A stretch of DNA of 64,000 bases from contig NC_088315.1 in the NCBI RefSeq assembly GCF_910592395.1, forward strand, positions 6,822,501 to 6,886,500, given 5' to 3'. Positions 22,215 to 35,460 of this stretch are shown one piece after another (the stretch's first letter is position 1; each line of letters opens with the position of its first letter). The stretch comes from Lineus longissimus. Its lineage: Eukaryota > Nemertea > Pilidiophora > Heteronemertea > Lineidae. Under the pieces are notes generated by a model that was not told where the DNA came from, did no database searches, and saw only the letters and a program-made list of their open reading frames with translations. Made by a program: the position numbers and the translations under genes.

Positions 22215-25200
22215 TTTTGTATTGTCGCAAGCTTTTGTGCTACTGCAATAACAACTCACTAAATTGTGTCTGGTTATGATAGTTTGTTGCCATAACAGGT
22301 CTCAAGGGACCAATTAAAGCATTACTATTTTACCCAAATAGTTTACTTTCGCCAGTGTTGATAATTTATACCTATAATGGATATTGATCAAGAGTAATCT
22401 GTATTCGACCTTGTTTGTTTGGTTAAGGCTTTCACCAATCCTCCTCGGGCACACCGTCTACACAAGATAAAGAAAGTAAGACACTGTTTTCTTTGCCGAA
22501 CACGAAATCTCGTGCGCGATCGTCCAAGTTCACCCATTCTGAAATCTGCCGAATCAGCATTTTCAGCAATAAAGTTTAAACATATACCTACAATCCAATC
22601 AGAAAAATGTGTCTCAGATATTCATTGAATGAAAGAATACGTTTCAAATTGAACGTTTTCAGTGAACATCTTTATGTATAAACGCAATTATAACAATAAA
22701 AAAGTCCGTCTGTTTTAGTAACAGTATGTATGGTTACCCTGCATTGACCCATTTTCGATATGCCAGCGTGTCCCCTGTAATACACTACGGAAATGCATGG
22801 TTTATTGCGTACAAACTGTTAGCGTAACTGTGACCAACTGATTTTTATTGATTGTTACAAAAGGGTATCCTTGGTTGACGACAGTGACATGCGTCTTTGC
22901 ATGATTGTGTGAATGTTCGTAGTCGGTAAAAAAACATATATCATTACCAATAGGACCTGTAATTTCATCACGAAAAAGAAGATCGAAGGTGCGGAATATC
23001 AGCAGACGTATACCAACCCGTTGCTGGCAGATACGTTTCGAATTGAACGCTATTTCGCTAAATTACCAGACACTCTCACCAAATCTAGCCATGGCGCTAG
23101 ACATGCATCAACACAAGCAGTGCATTCCCAGATCTCTATTTCCCAGAGGGGCTGTCTTAGGATAGTCTATTCACATTGATTCATCGAGAACGATATTAAT
23201 GCAATATTTAGTACGTCTATGCTAAACTCGGCCATTTTCGCTTGCCTTTGCCAAGCGACAATGGCAAAGGTGTCGGCTAGTGACGTACATAGCGTGTTTA
23301 GACTCCCTGTTCGATGGCCATGCAATGCCTATTATTATATTAACCTCTTGTTCTTTATCATATTGTACTTTATTGCAATATGCGCCTGGAGGACTGGTGA
23401 CTTTTATGCTAACTGACAATATTCTTAGATTTTTCCCATCGCTAAACCACTGTTAACTATCTACTGACAGTCATGTGCAATATGTTAGGCAATGATCATC
23501 TATCCGATGTTCTAGATATTTGAAAGTACATGTACTGGTATTTATTTGAGTTGGCTTCCTTCCTCTGTGGTTTTGTACTTAATTGTTTCATGTATAGAAT
23601 AAATTTATTGCTCTGTCATTATTTTCATTGGAACAAAACATAGAATGCCATAGAGCGGAACCTGTTGGCTGTATCTGTCTGCTTAACATAGAGTATGACA
23701 GGTTTAATACTGTTAGGAAATTATTGTTGGCATGATATAAAAAAATGCTCGCCTTATAAATTTTTGATGATATTTATTGCGAATGTAAATTAGACTAGAG
23801 GAATAGAACAGTCGTGAGAAGTTAACTAGTAAATGAATTGTATACCAAAATAAACAGCAAATTATTTTTAAAATTGGACAGTCAGACAATAAGTAACAAT
23901 TGGACACCTCTGGTTTGAGTTTGGTTTATTAACTCATGTGTATTAGTATTCCTCTTCGGTGATAAATGAACATTACAAAAACGCGTCATTAAAAAGACTA
24001 GACGTTTAACAGCGGAGTCAACCTCTACATCAACACATATCATAAGCCATTCCATTTCTAAATATTTGCAGTCTTCAAAGGTTTCTGAATATTTTATGGT
24101 GGGTGTTAAGTGCCCCTTTAAAACGTCACCATGCGATGGAAGAGCTGTCAGAAGGGCCAGTGTCAACAAGGACAGGCAAAATGTCAATACATTAAGGCTC
24201 CATTCTTGCTGATAGGCGGAAATTTAGGCTAACAAACAAGTTAGACACTACACTCGTGTTAAATTTGTCTTGCTTGGTCAGAATCGTTGCCATTGATAGC
24301 TATCACGGATATTAATTTGCATCACACTGGGACTTACCATCCATGATCGTTGCATCAAAGCATATTTTTTCGGAGATATATATGGCAGTTGAGTATTATG
24401 AACAAATAAAATATATCAAACAGATTTTCGCCAAGTAATGGAAGACCCCTCTCATGCTGAACATGCTAAAAGGAGAGTTTGTTTCTACAATGAAAATTAA
24501 GTCAAACAAAAGACTGAATATCCTTTTTTGCTGTTCCGGATCAGGAAGTCCCTGTATCTTAGACATGAAATTTGTGGTCGATCACATGCAGAGTGTTTGG
24601 CTTGTATTTTAAAACATTAAGAGTCCATGACAACGTTTGATTTAATCTGTCTGTCTGTGTATACATTGCAATTATCAGTATCAAAAATGACAGGTAAAAC
24701 CATGTCTATTAAGCATACTAATACATGTACATGTCTATCAGCAGGCTTACTAAGGATTACCCAACCTGTCATTCCATTAAGCTCTCAATAGAATGCTTTT
24801 GTCATGATTGTTAGTGAGAACATTGAATTGAATATCAAATATCGATATGTAAGGGAGGTTTTGTATTAGCGGATGTTTCGCGCACATCCGCCGATATTTC
24901 GTTTGCGCAACTCAGCCATTACATTCACGTGGTTTCTAGCGCTACTAAATTAAATTTTTTCATGTATAATGATCCTGAATTCGTTCACTACCTCAATGTA
25001 CGAAATCGTGCACTAATATTATGGTGATTACCAGTCCTAAGCCAAGAGATCGGGAAGGGGGATCCCAAATTGCATGTGCGTTAGCAGTTATTAGCCAATT
25101 AGTATCAGAATCACATGTACCAACAGATCAAACTTCGTTTATTTGATGATATTATGCCGTGGAGAAAGGGGGACTTTATCATTCGAACCTATTCGGTATA

Positions 25201-26911
25201 TGATAATAGATTAAAGATATTCAATAACCTTTCTATTACCTGACATTCCCGTACCATGAAAGGGTTGAGACAAAGTAGCCTACTTCATAAATAATTAGGC
25301 TTCTTTAAAGAAGTTATTGATATTAAGGCTATTAGACATGGTCCCCCGCAGCCCTTCGGTAACAGTGAGCGCCAAGCTTTATCAATATTTGTCGAGTATG
25401 GCATAAAAAAAGAGCTATTGATGAATGCGTAACCAATTAGACCTTCATTAAGGATTCGATCGATTGTAGTTTATGGCTACCTGTTGCGGGCCTGATGGGC
25501 ACCAGTCAATGCCACTGGGACAGCAACACTTGTATCTTTGGAGAACGACACACAGGTCTCCGAGACCGCAAAATTCTTTCAACGAGCTTTTTTTGACAAA
25601 GATGAATATTTAGTTGGAGAAGGAAATATGACATTCTCATCGCCATCTTGGAGAATAGATTTTTAAGGTGAAATCATATTTGGATACCGATTATAAATTG
25701 AGGTTTTGGTTTAAGTGACTAACATTGTATGGCAAATCGAGCTGAAATATGTTTATCAACTGCAAAGGTCGTCGACGTGGTCAATTAGCGAGAGCAAACA
25801 AGGAGAATCGGTCAATCTAACATTTAGTAAAATTGAAGTAAGACGTCAATGTTTGTTATAACTTTAGTCCCCGAACAACCCACGCCACCCGCGATGTCTC
25901 CATGACTGCCTAGTGGTCGTAAGACCATACATATGGCTTATCACCTGATTATACATAGGCCCCGGGCATACGCCACTAATGCTACGTCTAGATTAACTTA
26001 TAAGTGCTACACAGGTCTAGAGAAATGGAAAATTATTATGATAACCACCTTAAGCGATACATAAAGTGAGAATGTATAGCCATGTTTTGATACCAGGCTT
26101 TTCACCACACTTGGAAATCCTTATTCAAACTAGGCCAACTATTCAGTTATTGATCAAAATGACAGATCTGTAAAAGGATATTTTTTATAAATGATATCGC
26201 TAAAATGGTGCGTGCTACGAGCTCGATTTTGTGATTGAACGAACGACAATGGTGCCCATCACGTCATCTTTCATATTGGCTCATCATATCAGCATTTGTA
26301 ACAATCAAGAAATGATACCTGATAAGAAAGTCAGAACCCGGGCACAGGTGGAATTTGTCGGTTTGTCAACTTCATATATTAACTTGCCTCACACTTGTCA
26401 AGAGAGTGTTATGTTACTTCCCATCCCTACTCCGAAGGCTTCGTGCATTTGGTTAGAGAGTGATACGATTGATGCACTGCCATTCACTATCATTAGGCTA
26501 GATGTAGCTCTGTTAAACACTGGCTAAGGATAGTCAAGCCACCTTGGTCGGGTTTGTAAACCTTGGGCGTGGTCGGTTAAAACTACCAAGTCATGCAAGA
26601 CGGACACTCCGTATTACAAATGTACGCAAAGTTTTGTTAATGATGCTTGCCCCCACTTAGCATTTTTAAATTGCCTTGAGTTAGCCGGCCGTTGCTTGTG
26701 CCACTATCTTCACTAATATCACAGACACCACTCTAGCTCTGTTTATCAGCGTCATTAAGTGGTAAAAGTTGCATCACATTCCTATAAGCTACTAGTATCA
26801 TATTTTTGTGCGGCCCCTGTCCAGCTTTTAAATATGGGTTAGTATATTAATTGACTGCGTACCATCCTCCCCGTTATAGTTACACTGTCTAACGGACGAA
26901 ACATTGCTTAC

Positions 26912-26999
26912 GGCCTTCTTCCACAGATACACTTCCCAGAGGTGCACCTTCTTCCGCCTGTCTTGTTTGCCGTTTCTGCCTTAACCGTAGCCATGACAC
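26912..26999 (-). other. Candidate upstream tektin exon (88 bp)
   Basis: On the minus strand the segment has an acceptor-like ATATGACTTTTAG and a good GTAAGC donor. It contains an ATG at 26994 in a fair context (G at -3, G at +4). The frame from this ATG stays open to the donor and, if joined to the tektin acceptor at 21859, continues in frame into MSAYY. This would add 28 residues (MATVKAETAN… RRP), including a short Cys/Arg cluster. Frame agreement alone has a one-in-three chance, so this is a hypothesis. The exon could also be non-coding or unrelated. Confidence 0.3.
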
Positions 27000-28564
27000 C
27001 TAAAAGTCATATCGATATTAATTTGCAGAGTTGTGGCCACTTATTTTCCCTTCAGTGACATAATATATGCACAAGTTTAACCACGGATGTAGAACAAACC
27101 TAACTTGGCATTATCGTCAACTAGATTTGGCGCTGTTTCTTTCGGTTAATTCCATCGATATTTTGGTAATGGTATAGTGTAAAAACGGTAGACCTGAAAC
27201 TACCCATCAGGCAAGATGACATCAGAGTCTCCATTCATGCTGGTTGTGCGTCGCTTTTCATCATCTTTACCGAACACCGAGTCTTGGCGAATATTTGAAA
27301 AGTTGTTTTGATGTAACGACCAATTTTGCTGGGTATTTACCTACAGATAGCATCCAATAAAGAGGCGATGACGCCGAAGTGTCTTCAACATCTGTTTCAA
27401 AAAGATGTCCTTAGTACACGAACTGTCGGCTACAAACTTTATACAACATTTGATTTCCAAAGAAAGTAAAGGTGTACCAATTACAATGCATTTAGAAATG
27501 TATTCAGCATTCACTATAAAAGAAACCAAACACTTTACCGTTATCTATATCATGATAATTTCTTATTAAGGCCCTAAGTAGGCCTATATGTCTTTAGGAT
27601 TAGCATGACCTGGTCCAATGATAGAGCACAAATCAACTGAAAGACGTTTTTGTAGACTTAAAGCCTTGGACAAAGGCGAGACAACGGCAATGGCCCAGAA
27701 CCTTCATAAGTTTTTCATGGGCGATATTCAACCCATGTGACATACCTAGGCATATGTTTGGATAAAATAATCTGCATTTAAGCAAACATAAAGGACGAAG
27801 TCCCATAGGATAGAATGAATTAATATAGGCGAACATGTATGAGGTCTCGAAAGAAGTCCAGAAAATTCTCTTAAGAAGCGAATAGGTTTCCTACCTGTGG
27901 TCTTATAGGTATCTCCTAGGTTTTCCTCAAAGGATCCTTGGTCTTTAGCGTACCGTTTGGCTCGGCTTCTCAGCTAGTCCTTCACCAAAGTGTGACCACG
28001 TTTGATATCCGGGGACTCGTAACTTTAAGCGTCGTTGTCATGGCAAACGCCTAGACGACTACTTGTCACGTGATAAGCCACAGCGCCCACTATAAACAAG
28101 CGGACGTGTGTTAAACTTCGATAGAACTTGTTGATACAACATTAAATATTTATCACATGGTTTTGGTTGATGTATTTTTCTCGCTGCTCATGTTAAGTAA
28201 TTACAAACCAAGTTCCTAGACTTTTCCATACTTTATTAAACTTATTTGATCATTTCAAGGAACACGATTTTTCAATCAGCAATAATTCGATATATATAGA
28301 TATAAGGACTGTTTTGGTGAATGAATTTGGGCAATTGTTTGCCAAAATGTGCGTTCGGCGATACATGTAATGAAATGTAATTAGCAATAAAAAAAAGATC
28401 GATACGGTCCTAGCAACCGCATATTTGACTGTTAACAGTAGAATAGGTTTAACCCGCACAAAACACGTCAGATGTTATCACACCAGTAGCGTGTGGACCC
28501 ATCAGGACGCTACAGACTGAGGAATCAAATATTAATCAGCCACTGTAATTACGCGAACCATCAT

Positions 28565-28584
28565 ACACACACACACACACACAC
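28565..28584. repeat. CA microsatellite
   Basis: About ten uninterrupted CA dinucleotides. Confidence 0.9.
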
Positions 28585-30408
28585 CAAAAAGCTAGCTACG
28601 CCGCAGCATATTGATGGAAAATTAAGCCAATTAAACTATTTTACATGTTGTACATGTTGGTCGTGGCGGTGCAAATACCAGTATTACCCAATCCCGTGTA
28701 GAGCTATAATTTTAACATTTCGATATGTGGACGTAAGTTGAGTATATTTGCATTAAGTAGGCCTTCTAGCCTTAAACGCTATAAGCTTATGTACAAATCT
28801 TTCGTGCTCATTAATCGGCATATTATTTTTAATATAAAGTAACATTCGGGGCTTGGGTAAATAATTATATTTGTTTGAAGGGATCAAAACATTTTGCTCT
28901 GAAAGTAAAATGTCCTCAAATAGAGATCACATTCGAAATATCAACTAAAAGTAATAAGTCACCAAGAGCAAGCGATGCAAAATATTAGAGAGACAGAGTG
29001 TGTGCTCGTGGCTATTAGCTCAGCCGGATCATTACGATTGTTGCAAAATAATTATACACTGTTTGCCTCATTTGCAGCAAATGAATCGGTAATCTTAAAT
29101 TTCAGGCCAACAGGGTGAGGCAAACTAGTCCAACTAATCTACCGTATATACATCTAATTCGCAATCATTTAGGCATCAAATCGAAATTTTGATACTTAGA
29201 TGATTGTGAATTTCATGAATGAACATTTGGTTACATAAATGTTGGTCTTTTTGTATGTATGGTTTCTTCGTGTCATCTAGTTTACCTTTAATTCTAAATG
29301 TCAAACTGGACATATTTAATCATTTAAGTTGGCACGTTATGCTGGGATTATCCCCAAGTGGTACAACTATAGCATTCTTGATCAACTACAGGCATGCGGT
29401 AGGCGCGTCGGGGTGGTAAAGTTAATATTCGGATTGTAATAATGGATAATGCAGCCAACGCTTAAAAAGTCACCAAAATATTCTGAAACAATTCAGATAG
29501 ACCGACTCTAAAATTTGTCCGGACGAAACATTTTCCCGTGCCTGGAAACTCCGGGAGGCGCACATTGAACTGGAATGGTTGTCTCGGTGGATGAAGCCGG
29601 TGTTTCGGTCTGTTCATAATGGAGCTTGATTATTGGTCCATCACTGTTGACTGCTGCTTTGGGCGCTTTGTTTCACGTAGCGCATGTCCAAACGTCCAAA
29701 TAAGGTGTCGATGCATGCCAAAAGAGAGGCGTGTTCGTAATTCCAGGCGTTGGAGGGGGGGGGGGGGTCAAGGAATGGACGAACAATAAATGTTTCTTTA
29801 CTTTCAAGATACCATTGATATGTTCCCTCTGCAAGCAACCGTGTCTGTAGTTACCTGTTGGCATCCCAATTTTGATAGGACGCATGGCGACATTGGCGCA
29901 TGTACTGTACAATGTTAGGAGTTTTCAAAACATCATTACTTCTGAGGGTATGGCTACTGCCAATCTCTCTCCTTTTACCATCGATTTCAATTTTCGATCC
30001 ACTATACCAGATCAATCTGACATTTTATCTGAACTTGAGAGCCGGATCCGGGGTAGCTTAAGGATGGCGCTCTGCCAGACCTCCATAGAAACGTGTAGCG
30101 ATTTACTCTTACATGTAATATTCAATGCCGCTAGTCTGTAACATTGTATAATCGAAATATGCTAGCATGGCTACCTGATTACAGATTTATGAAGTATGAC
30201 AAACTTTCTTATATGCACGATAGGCTTTTAATGAAGGTACAACATGAAATAACCTAAATTATGCATACCAGTAAAAGAGCTATACTGTATCTTTGAAGCA
30301 GTGTTTATATGCTGATAATGATTTTTCGTTTTTGTTTCATTGATATCAAAACAAAAAATCTCAAGACTTTTGTTCCCCATTTAGATTAACTTCACACATT
30401 ACACTTAC

Positions 30409-30497
30409 TTCTTCGGTCTGCACAACACGTTTTCTCGCCATTTTCGCAAACGAAAGTCATTTTCGTCTTGCAGTTCCCAAATTTCTTGCCTCATCAT
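30409..30497 (-). other. Exon-like segment with start codons and a strong donor
   Basis: On the minus strand, ATG codons at 30497 and 30441 open frames that run to a consensus GTAAGT donor at 30408. The inner one (MARKRVVQTEE) has a strong initiation context (A at -3, G at +4). The outer one is also protein-like (MMRQEIWELQDENDF…). I could not connect either to a downstream exon with confidence. Confidence 0.2.
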
Positions 30498-32372
30498 CTT
30501 TGCTGTGAATTAACTTCAGCTCATGTACATTTCGTTAAGGCATTGATATTGTGGTAACTGTTTAAAAGACAAATGTATGGTGTCATCTTGTCATGTAGAT
30601 TTATCGTTTGGAATGCATGTCTTTGTAGTGATGCAGTTCAGTGCTTTTGGTTTGAGTTTACCGGGCCAGCAGTATCTCCTAACTGGCAAATGAGGGATAT
30701 CAATTACTGGTAACAATAAAGTTGCTATGCTATGACGAAACAGGGTGAGGGATGTGGAGTACCACCTACTTTTGTCTGGCGATTAATTCGTCAAAATCAT
30801 TTTTTAAAGGATTACAGCGTAATGTGAAGTACATGTATATGTAGAATGATAAAGTGTTCAGCTTTATTTCATTTATCGAGATATTTTAGAAATGTCCTTG
30901 TATATAATGTGTGCTCCAGCCAAGTTATAAGTCCAATATTTGGACAGAGCCGCTTGTTTTAACATAGAACTGTCATTATGTGTTAACTACACGCGCTATA
31001 ACTTTCAACACTGCATTTATTGATGTATTTCACACAAAGCTGGTTGAAATGCTGTGCCAAACGGTGGGCTCTCCTATTTTGTCAAGACCATTTGTTGAAT
31101 CTGACAAATTTCACAGGAAGCCTTAAATCGGTAACAATTACAACTGTAGTAAGTGTGCATATCATGCGAGTTGCCTTTGAAGACGATACCATCCCATAGG
31201 CGTAAGTAAGGGATGGAGTCGTGAGGCGCGAACACCCAACTCCCATTTTGAGAAGAAGCTGTGAATTATACCGTTAAAAATCGGAATCAGGCGTGAACAT
31301 CGTATAAGTCATATGCGCACAGGCAGCAGCTCGTTAAAGGGACTTAGTTTGCGGTCACTGCCTAGCTTGGTGCGTCAAAAGTGATGTGTGAGTGAATATT
31401 GTTGATTTGTACATGGTCAATAACACACGAAAACAGATACCGCGTTGATCTTTAAGGGTTGGCGACCTAATTTAAAAGGCATGGTACTTTTCTTTCGAAG
31501 TTGTCATCTCAATAATGGAGAGTTAGTGACAAAGATAAAACTTACCTGATATTCCACGTGGATATTCTTAATTGTAAAACGAACTAACTGTGAAACCCTG
31601 GCGACCCGCTGTGTCCTTAAACGAAGTTTGTTGTTGAACGTAGGACGTGAAAGCTCTCTGTGAGGATTTCCTAAAGCGGCTTAAGGAGTCAGGCTGGCTG
31701 GAGCAACGCAAGACCTCTGACCATGCTATAGTAATCATATCGGCGAGATCGGTTTATATGGGGAAGGTGCTTGGCAATGGTGGCCAAAACAAAGAAACTA
31801 TGGGCGACAATCGATGTCCAATAATTTACTGGTTTCCTCTATCAATAGGGCGGTGTGGTGGAGTTGTTAACTGAGATTTCCTATAGATTATTTACACGCT
31901 CCCTAATACACGAGAAGCAATGTATGCATCTAAATAAAATAAGAAACATGAAATTGCTAGGATGTAAACTGTAAAACCCCGAATATCAGAGACACTGACA
32001 AACACATCCTTTGTAGCCCTGGGTTAATGAATGAGTGGAACACATAAAACGTGTCAATCTATCTTTCAGCGTTCCTAAACGATTAGGGGAGACACTCAGG
32101 AACGTTACACCGGCATCACATCCCAGCCTAAACACTTAAAATGAATTGGTAAAAATATCTGCACTGTATGTTGCAATGAGTAATTCATGAATAAAATGAT
32201 TTATCAGAAGAAAGATTGTCTTTGACTTGGTTATTTTAAGAGTGTATATGATATTGAATGGTTGTCTCTCCGCATGATCAATCCTGAATCCTTTGCTCGA
32301 TTGTATGGCGAGACAGGCATTGAATATGATATTCAAGCTATATTATATAGATATATACATTCTTGAGAACAG

Positions 32373-32879
32373 GGGTGGCTTTGAAAAGTTTATCATATCT
32401 GTCCTGCATCTTTGGTGATGAGAAGAAGAGATGGAGTATTATGATGGTGGTCTTGACCGCCCCTTATCGAATATTCAACCCACCATTCTCTGAATCAACA
32501 GGCTCTGCATCCACCACCACCAGTTCGAATAGTCTTATGGAAAAACCTGGTAATATTATCACGCTATGTTGCTCTCTATCAGAGAATTCCAAACTTTTGG
32601 AACAACTGTTTTGAAAATATCTGCCTCATGTGCCCTATTTTGTTTATTGCAGAAATTCAAGTTGACATGTCAAGTGACCAGAAACATCAACCTTACTCCT
32701 TCTCTTTGACGAAACTGCCTCTCACCAACCATAAATGGTGTCTGTTCTGGCAAATACTGGATTTGTCACTTCACGGCATGAGTGAGAAAGAGAATCTTGT
32801 CCGCATGCTCATCCCAAAGCTGTGTCTTGAAGACAAAGTCATCTTCATATTAGGAAAGGAGCACATTGACAGTTGCTGA
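32373..32879 (+). CDS. Two 3' exons of an unidentified gene
   Basis: Exon 32373-32549 (donor GTAATA) and exon 32653-32879 (acceptor TTTATTGCAG, stop TGA) join in phase across a 103-bp intron and give about 134 residues. The first part is basic then Ser/Thr-rich (FGDEKKRW…, STTTSSNSL). The second is more ordered (FSLTKLPL, WCLFWQILDLSLHGMSEKENL, MLIPKLC, VIFILGKEH). I recognise no family. The 32373 acceptor is AT-rich rather than pyrimidine-rich and requires an upstream exon ending in phase 1. A protein-like open segment at 31647-31730 (VKALCEDFLKRLKESGWL) might belong but its donor is not convincing. Could be a real orphan gene or a decayed one. Confidence 0.35.
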
Positions 32880-33748
32880 TGTTTCGCTTGACAACACATG
32901 CAACTACATGTATCAATGTTGACAAGTAAGCTACTGAGAAAACGGCCCCTGAGGATATTGAAATTTTGGGGGCCAAGATGTTGAGTGGATGGGGTGGGGC
33001 CGATCTTAAGGAAACAAAGCTAAGTCGCGCGACGATTATGCATACTTTTGTCAAATTAGGCGGTGGTCGTACTTCCGAATAGGTATTCAAAGATGTTGAT
33101 TCATAAACCATGATTCATTGCTTCAATAGACTTGGTAATAGGCATAGGCTTATTATTTCTTTCAACTGATATTTGATACCCGCATGGCTTAGCCTGCCCG
33201 CATGGCTTTCACTGCGGTCACAGATCGGAGTCACATGGATGAACGTGATTCGGGTGTGTATGTCTATCGAGTTACCTCATGATGTTCGTTACAAAATAAC
33301 TACCTCTGATTGGTCAATGATATGGCGCATGGTCACATGATATGACGTAAGAAGGCATATGCCTACGTGGCAAACAACGAACCTGGACCTTTTCGGCGGC
33401 CATTGCAACTTTTTGAAAACAAAATGCCGATTTCTCACAAATTTTGCAGAAGGATATCAATTAATTCTGGTAAGTGTTTATAAATATCACATAAATTTTA
33501 TTTATTTACGACTTGACGCGAAGTACATCCCTGTCTTCACCTTTATCAAGGTGAAAGTTGATGTCTTTCCAACATACGCCTTCTTCAAAATGCTTCACGA
33601 GTGTGTGTCAGTGAAGACGAAGAGTCCCAACTTTCTCCAAACTTCGATAGAGAAACCTTGTCACAGCTTAACTATGAAGGACGTTCGCCTGCAGACATTG
33701 AAGTGATTTCAATGTATTTTCGACAAATCGCAATGCCGGCATTTACTA

Positions 33749-34015
33749 CGGTACCGGTTTATTTTGAAAGCACGTGGTATTTTCAGCTTTGGACAAGACG
33801 GTTGACCGCCATTTTGGCTAGACCTCGAAATCCTAAAGCATAGGCCCTTTGCCAGAGAGTCTGGCGTCATTTACCGTGAAGATCTATTGTAAAGATGGTT
33901 TGTTGGTCCGACCCTAGGTGATACCGGCGTATCTGGCAAAGGGTCTGTTACCGGTTTATTTTGAAACCACGTGGCATTTTCAGCATTGGACAAGAAGGTT
34001 GACCGCCATTTTTTC
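33749..34015. mobile_element. 99-bp inverted-repeat element between two copies of a 65-70 bp repeat
   Basis: CCCTTTGCCAGA (33845-33856) and its exact reverse complement (33932-33943) bound a 99-bp element with further internal inverted similarity. It is flanked by two direct copies of a sequence starting TACCGGTTTATTTTGAAA (33752-33826 and 33950-34012), each also containing TTGACCGCCATTTT. Confidence 0.55.
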
Positions 34016-34404
34016 TTGGCATCTTTTTCAGTTAGTCGTCATTGAGTAATCCACCGTTATCTTTTACTAAGCCTTTTTCTGTTTTTATCGCCTTTTTAGT
34101 AATCACGATGCATGCCTCGCCTTCCGTTGTCCCATGATATCTGTAATGCCGACGCACAGCTTCTCACTGATTGGTATGGCTATCCCTGATGATGGTCCAA
34201 TTTCTTACAAACGGATACAGTTCCACATGCATGGTAGGTATTAAAACAATTCGAGTTTCAAAGATAGAAGGGAATTGTTTTAACATCGGCAGGAGCCGAG
34301 ATGACTGCCAAAGCAATGATATTACCGTGAAAGATTTGTACGGTTGTTCCTGGCCTAGTTTACAGTAAATCAGATCCAAAGTATAATGAGGTTGATTTTG
34401 AAAG

Positions 34405-35460
34405 GAATTGAACAAAATATACCTCTGTACGCATATCGCTAGGACAGTTGCATGCTGCCGTGTTGTTTTCCATTCGAATAGAAAACAAAGTTCTGACAGC
34501 TGTTTCAAATATTTCCTTTTCACCACAGGTTTCTAATGGCTATTTTATTTTTTTCTCCATATTACGCAACTGAGATGGGCTGTGTAGTCTGGATGCTGTA
34601 AAAGCGCTGCGGTCAGACCCATCATAGGAAATGCTGAAACGAAAGGACGATGGGCGTTCATTCAACATCAGACTCAATGTGTTCAATAGGACCATATGAA
34701 AAGGACGGGTAGAGCACCATTTGCATGGTAAGTATTTCATTTCGGACAAACTCCTCTTTTGTGTCCCTCGTCGAATCGACGGAATAAACGGAATGGAATG
34801 CCGCGGACCGACACAGAGTTACTGTTCAGATGACTGCACTTTCGCGGACATACACATGTACACCCCACAATGAAAGAATGTAGCGCAGAATGGTCCCGTT
34901 CTGCAAATATAGCTTTGCACGCTTGTTGTTCCTGACCGAGTTTACAGTTATTCGGATCCAAAATAATCTGTCGTTGAACTCGAAACTTCTTGTAACAAAA
35001 TATAGCTCTGTACGCATATCGCTGGGACAGTTGCATGCTGCCGTCGCAGCCGTGTTGTTTTCCATTCAAATAGAAACAAAGTTCTGACAGATGTTTCAGG
35101 TTGTCAAGTCGATCCTTTTCACCACAGATTTCTAATTGCTATTTGATTTCTTTTTTTTCCATATTACGCAACTGAGATGGACTGTATAGTGAGAATGCTA
35201 TAAAAGCGCTGCGGTCCGACCCAGCAAAGGAACGACGATGGTCTTTGATGCTCGGTTCATTCAACATCAGACTCTAGGCGTTCAGTAGGACCATATGAAT
35301 AGGATGGGCAGAGTACCATTTACGTGTGGTAAGTAAATCATTCCATTTCGGACTAACTCCTATTTGCTGCTGGCCTCATTGAATTAACGAAATGGATGGA
35401 ACGGATTGCCTGACCGACACTATTAATGATAGTATAGAGTTACTGTTCAAATGGCAGCAC
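34405..35460. repeat. Tandem duplication with a period of about 584 bp
   Basis: Two diverged copies (strongest about 34405-34835 and 34990-35460) share long blocks: TCTGTACGCATATCGCT, TTGCATGCTGCCG, ATATTACGCAACTGAGATGG, AAAAGCGCTGCGGTC, TTCATTCAACATCAGACTC and TAGGACCATATGAA. Copy 2 contains a perfect TATAAAAG (35199-35206), which is TGTAAAAG in copy 1. No open frame spans either copy. Confidence 0.75.

Larger units (their letters stand above)
21860..30400. other. Gene-poor stretch upstream of tektin
   Basis: About 8.5 kb without a convincing protein gene on either strand. It holds the near-perfect hairpin at 22171-22214, a candidate tektin 5' exon at 26912-26999, a CA microsatellite at 28565-28584 and a poly-G tract at 29755-29767. 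A minus-strand GTAAGT site occurs at 24334-24339. A partial RFX X-box-like GTTGCCAT lies at 22286-22293 and a closer match (GTTGTCATGGCAAAC) at 28034-28048; both are weak evidence. Confidence 0.5.

Noticed and set aside
23882-24187. Secreted-peptide-like open frame with a hydrophobic start (minus strand)
   Set aside because: The apparent start is TTG, not ATG; the hydrophobic leader has no in-frame ATG before it, and no splice acceptor joins it.
25470-25570. Cys-rich minus-strand exon ending at GTAGCC
   Set aside because: The cysteine spacing is suggestive but the acceptor is poor, no second exon was found, and chance is likely.
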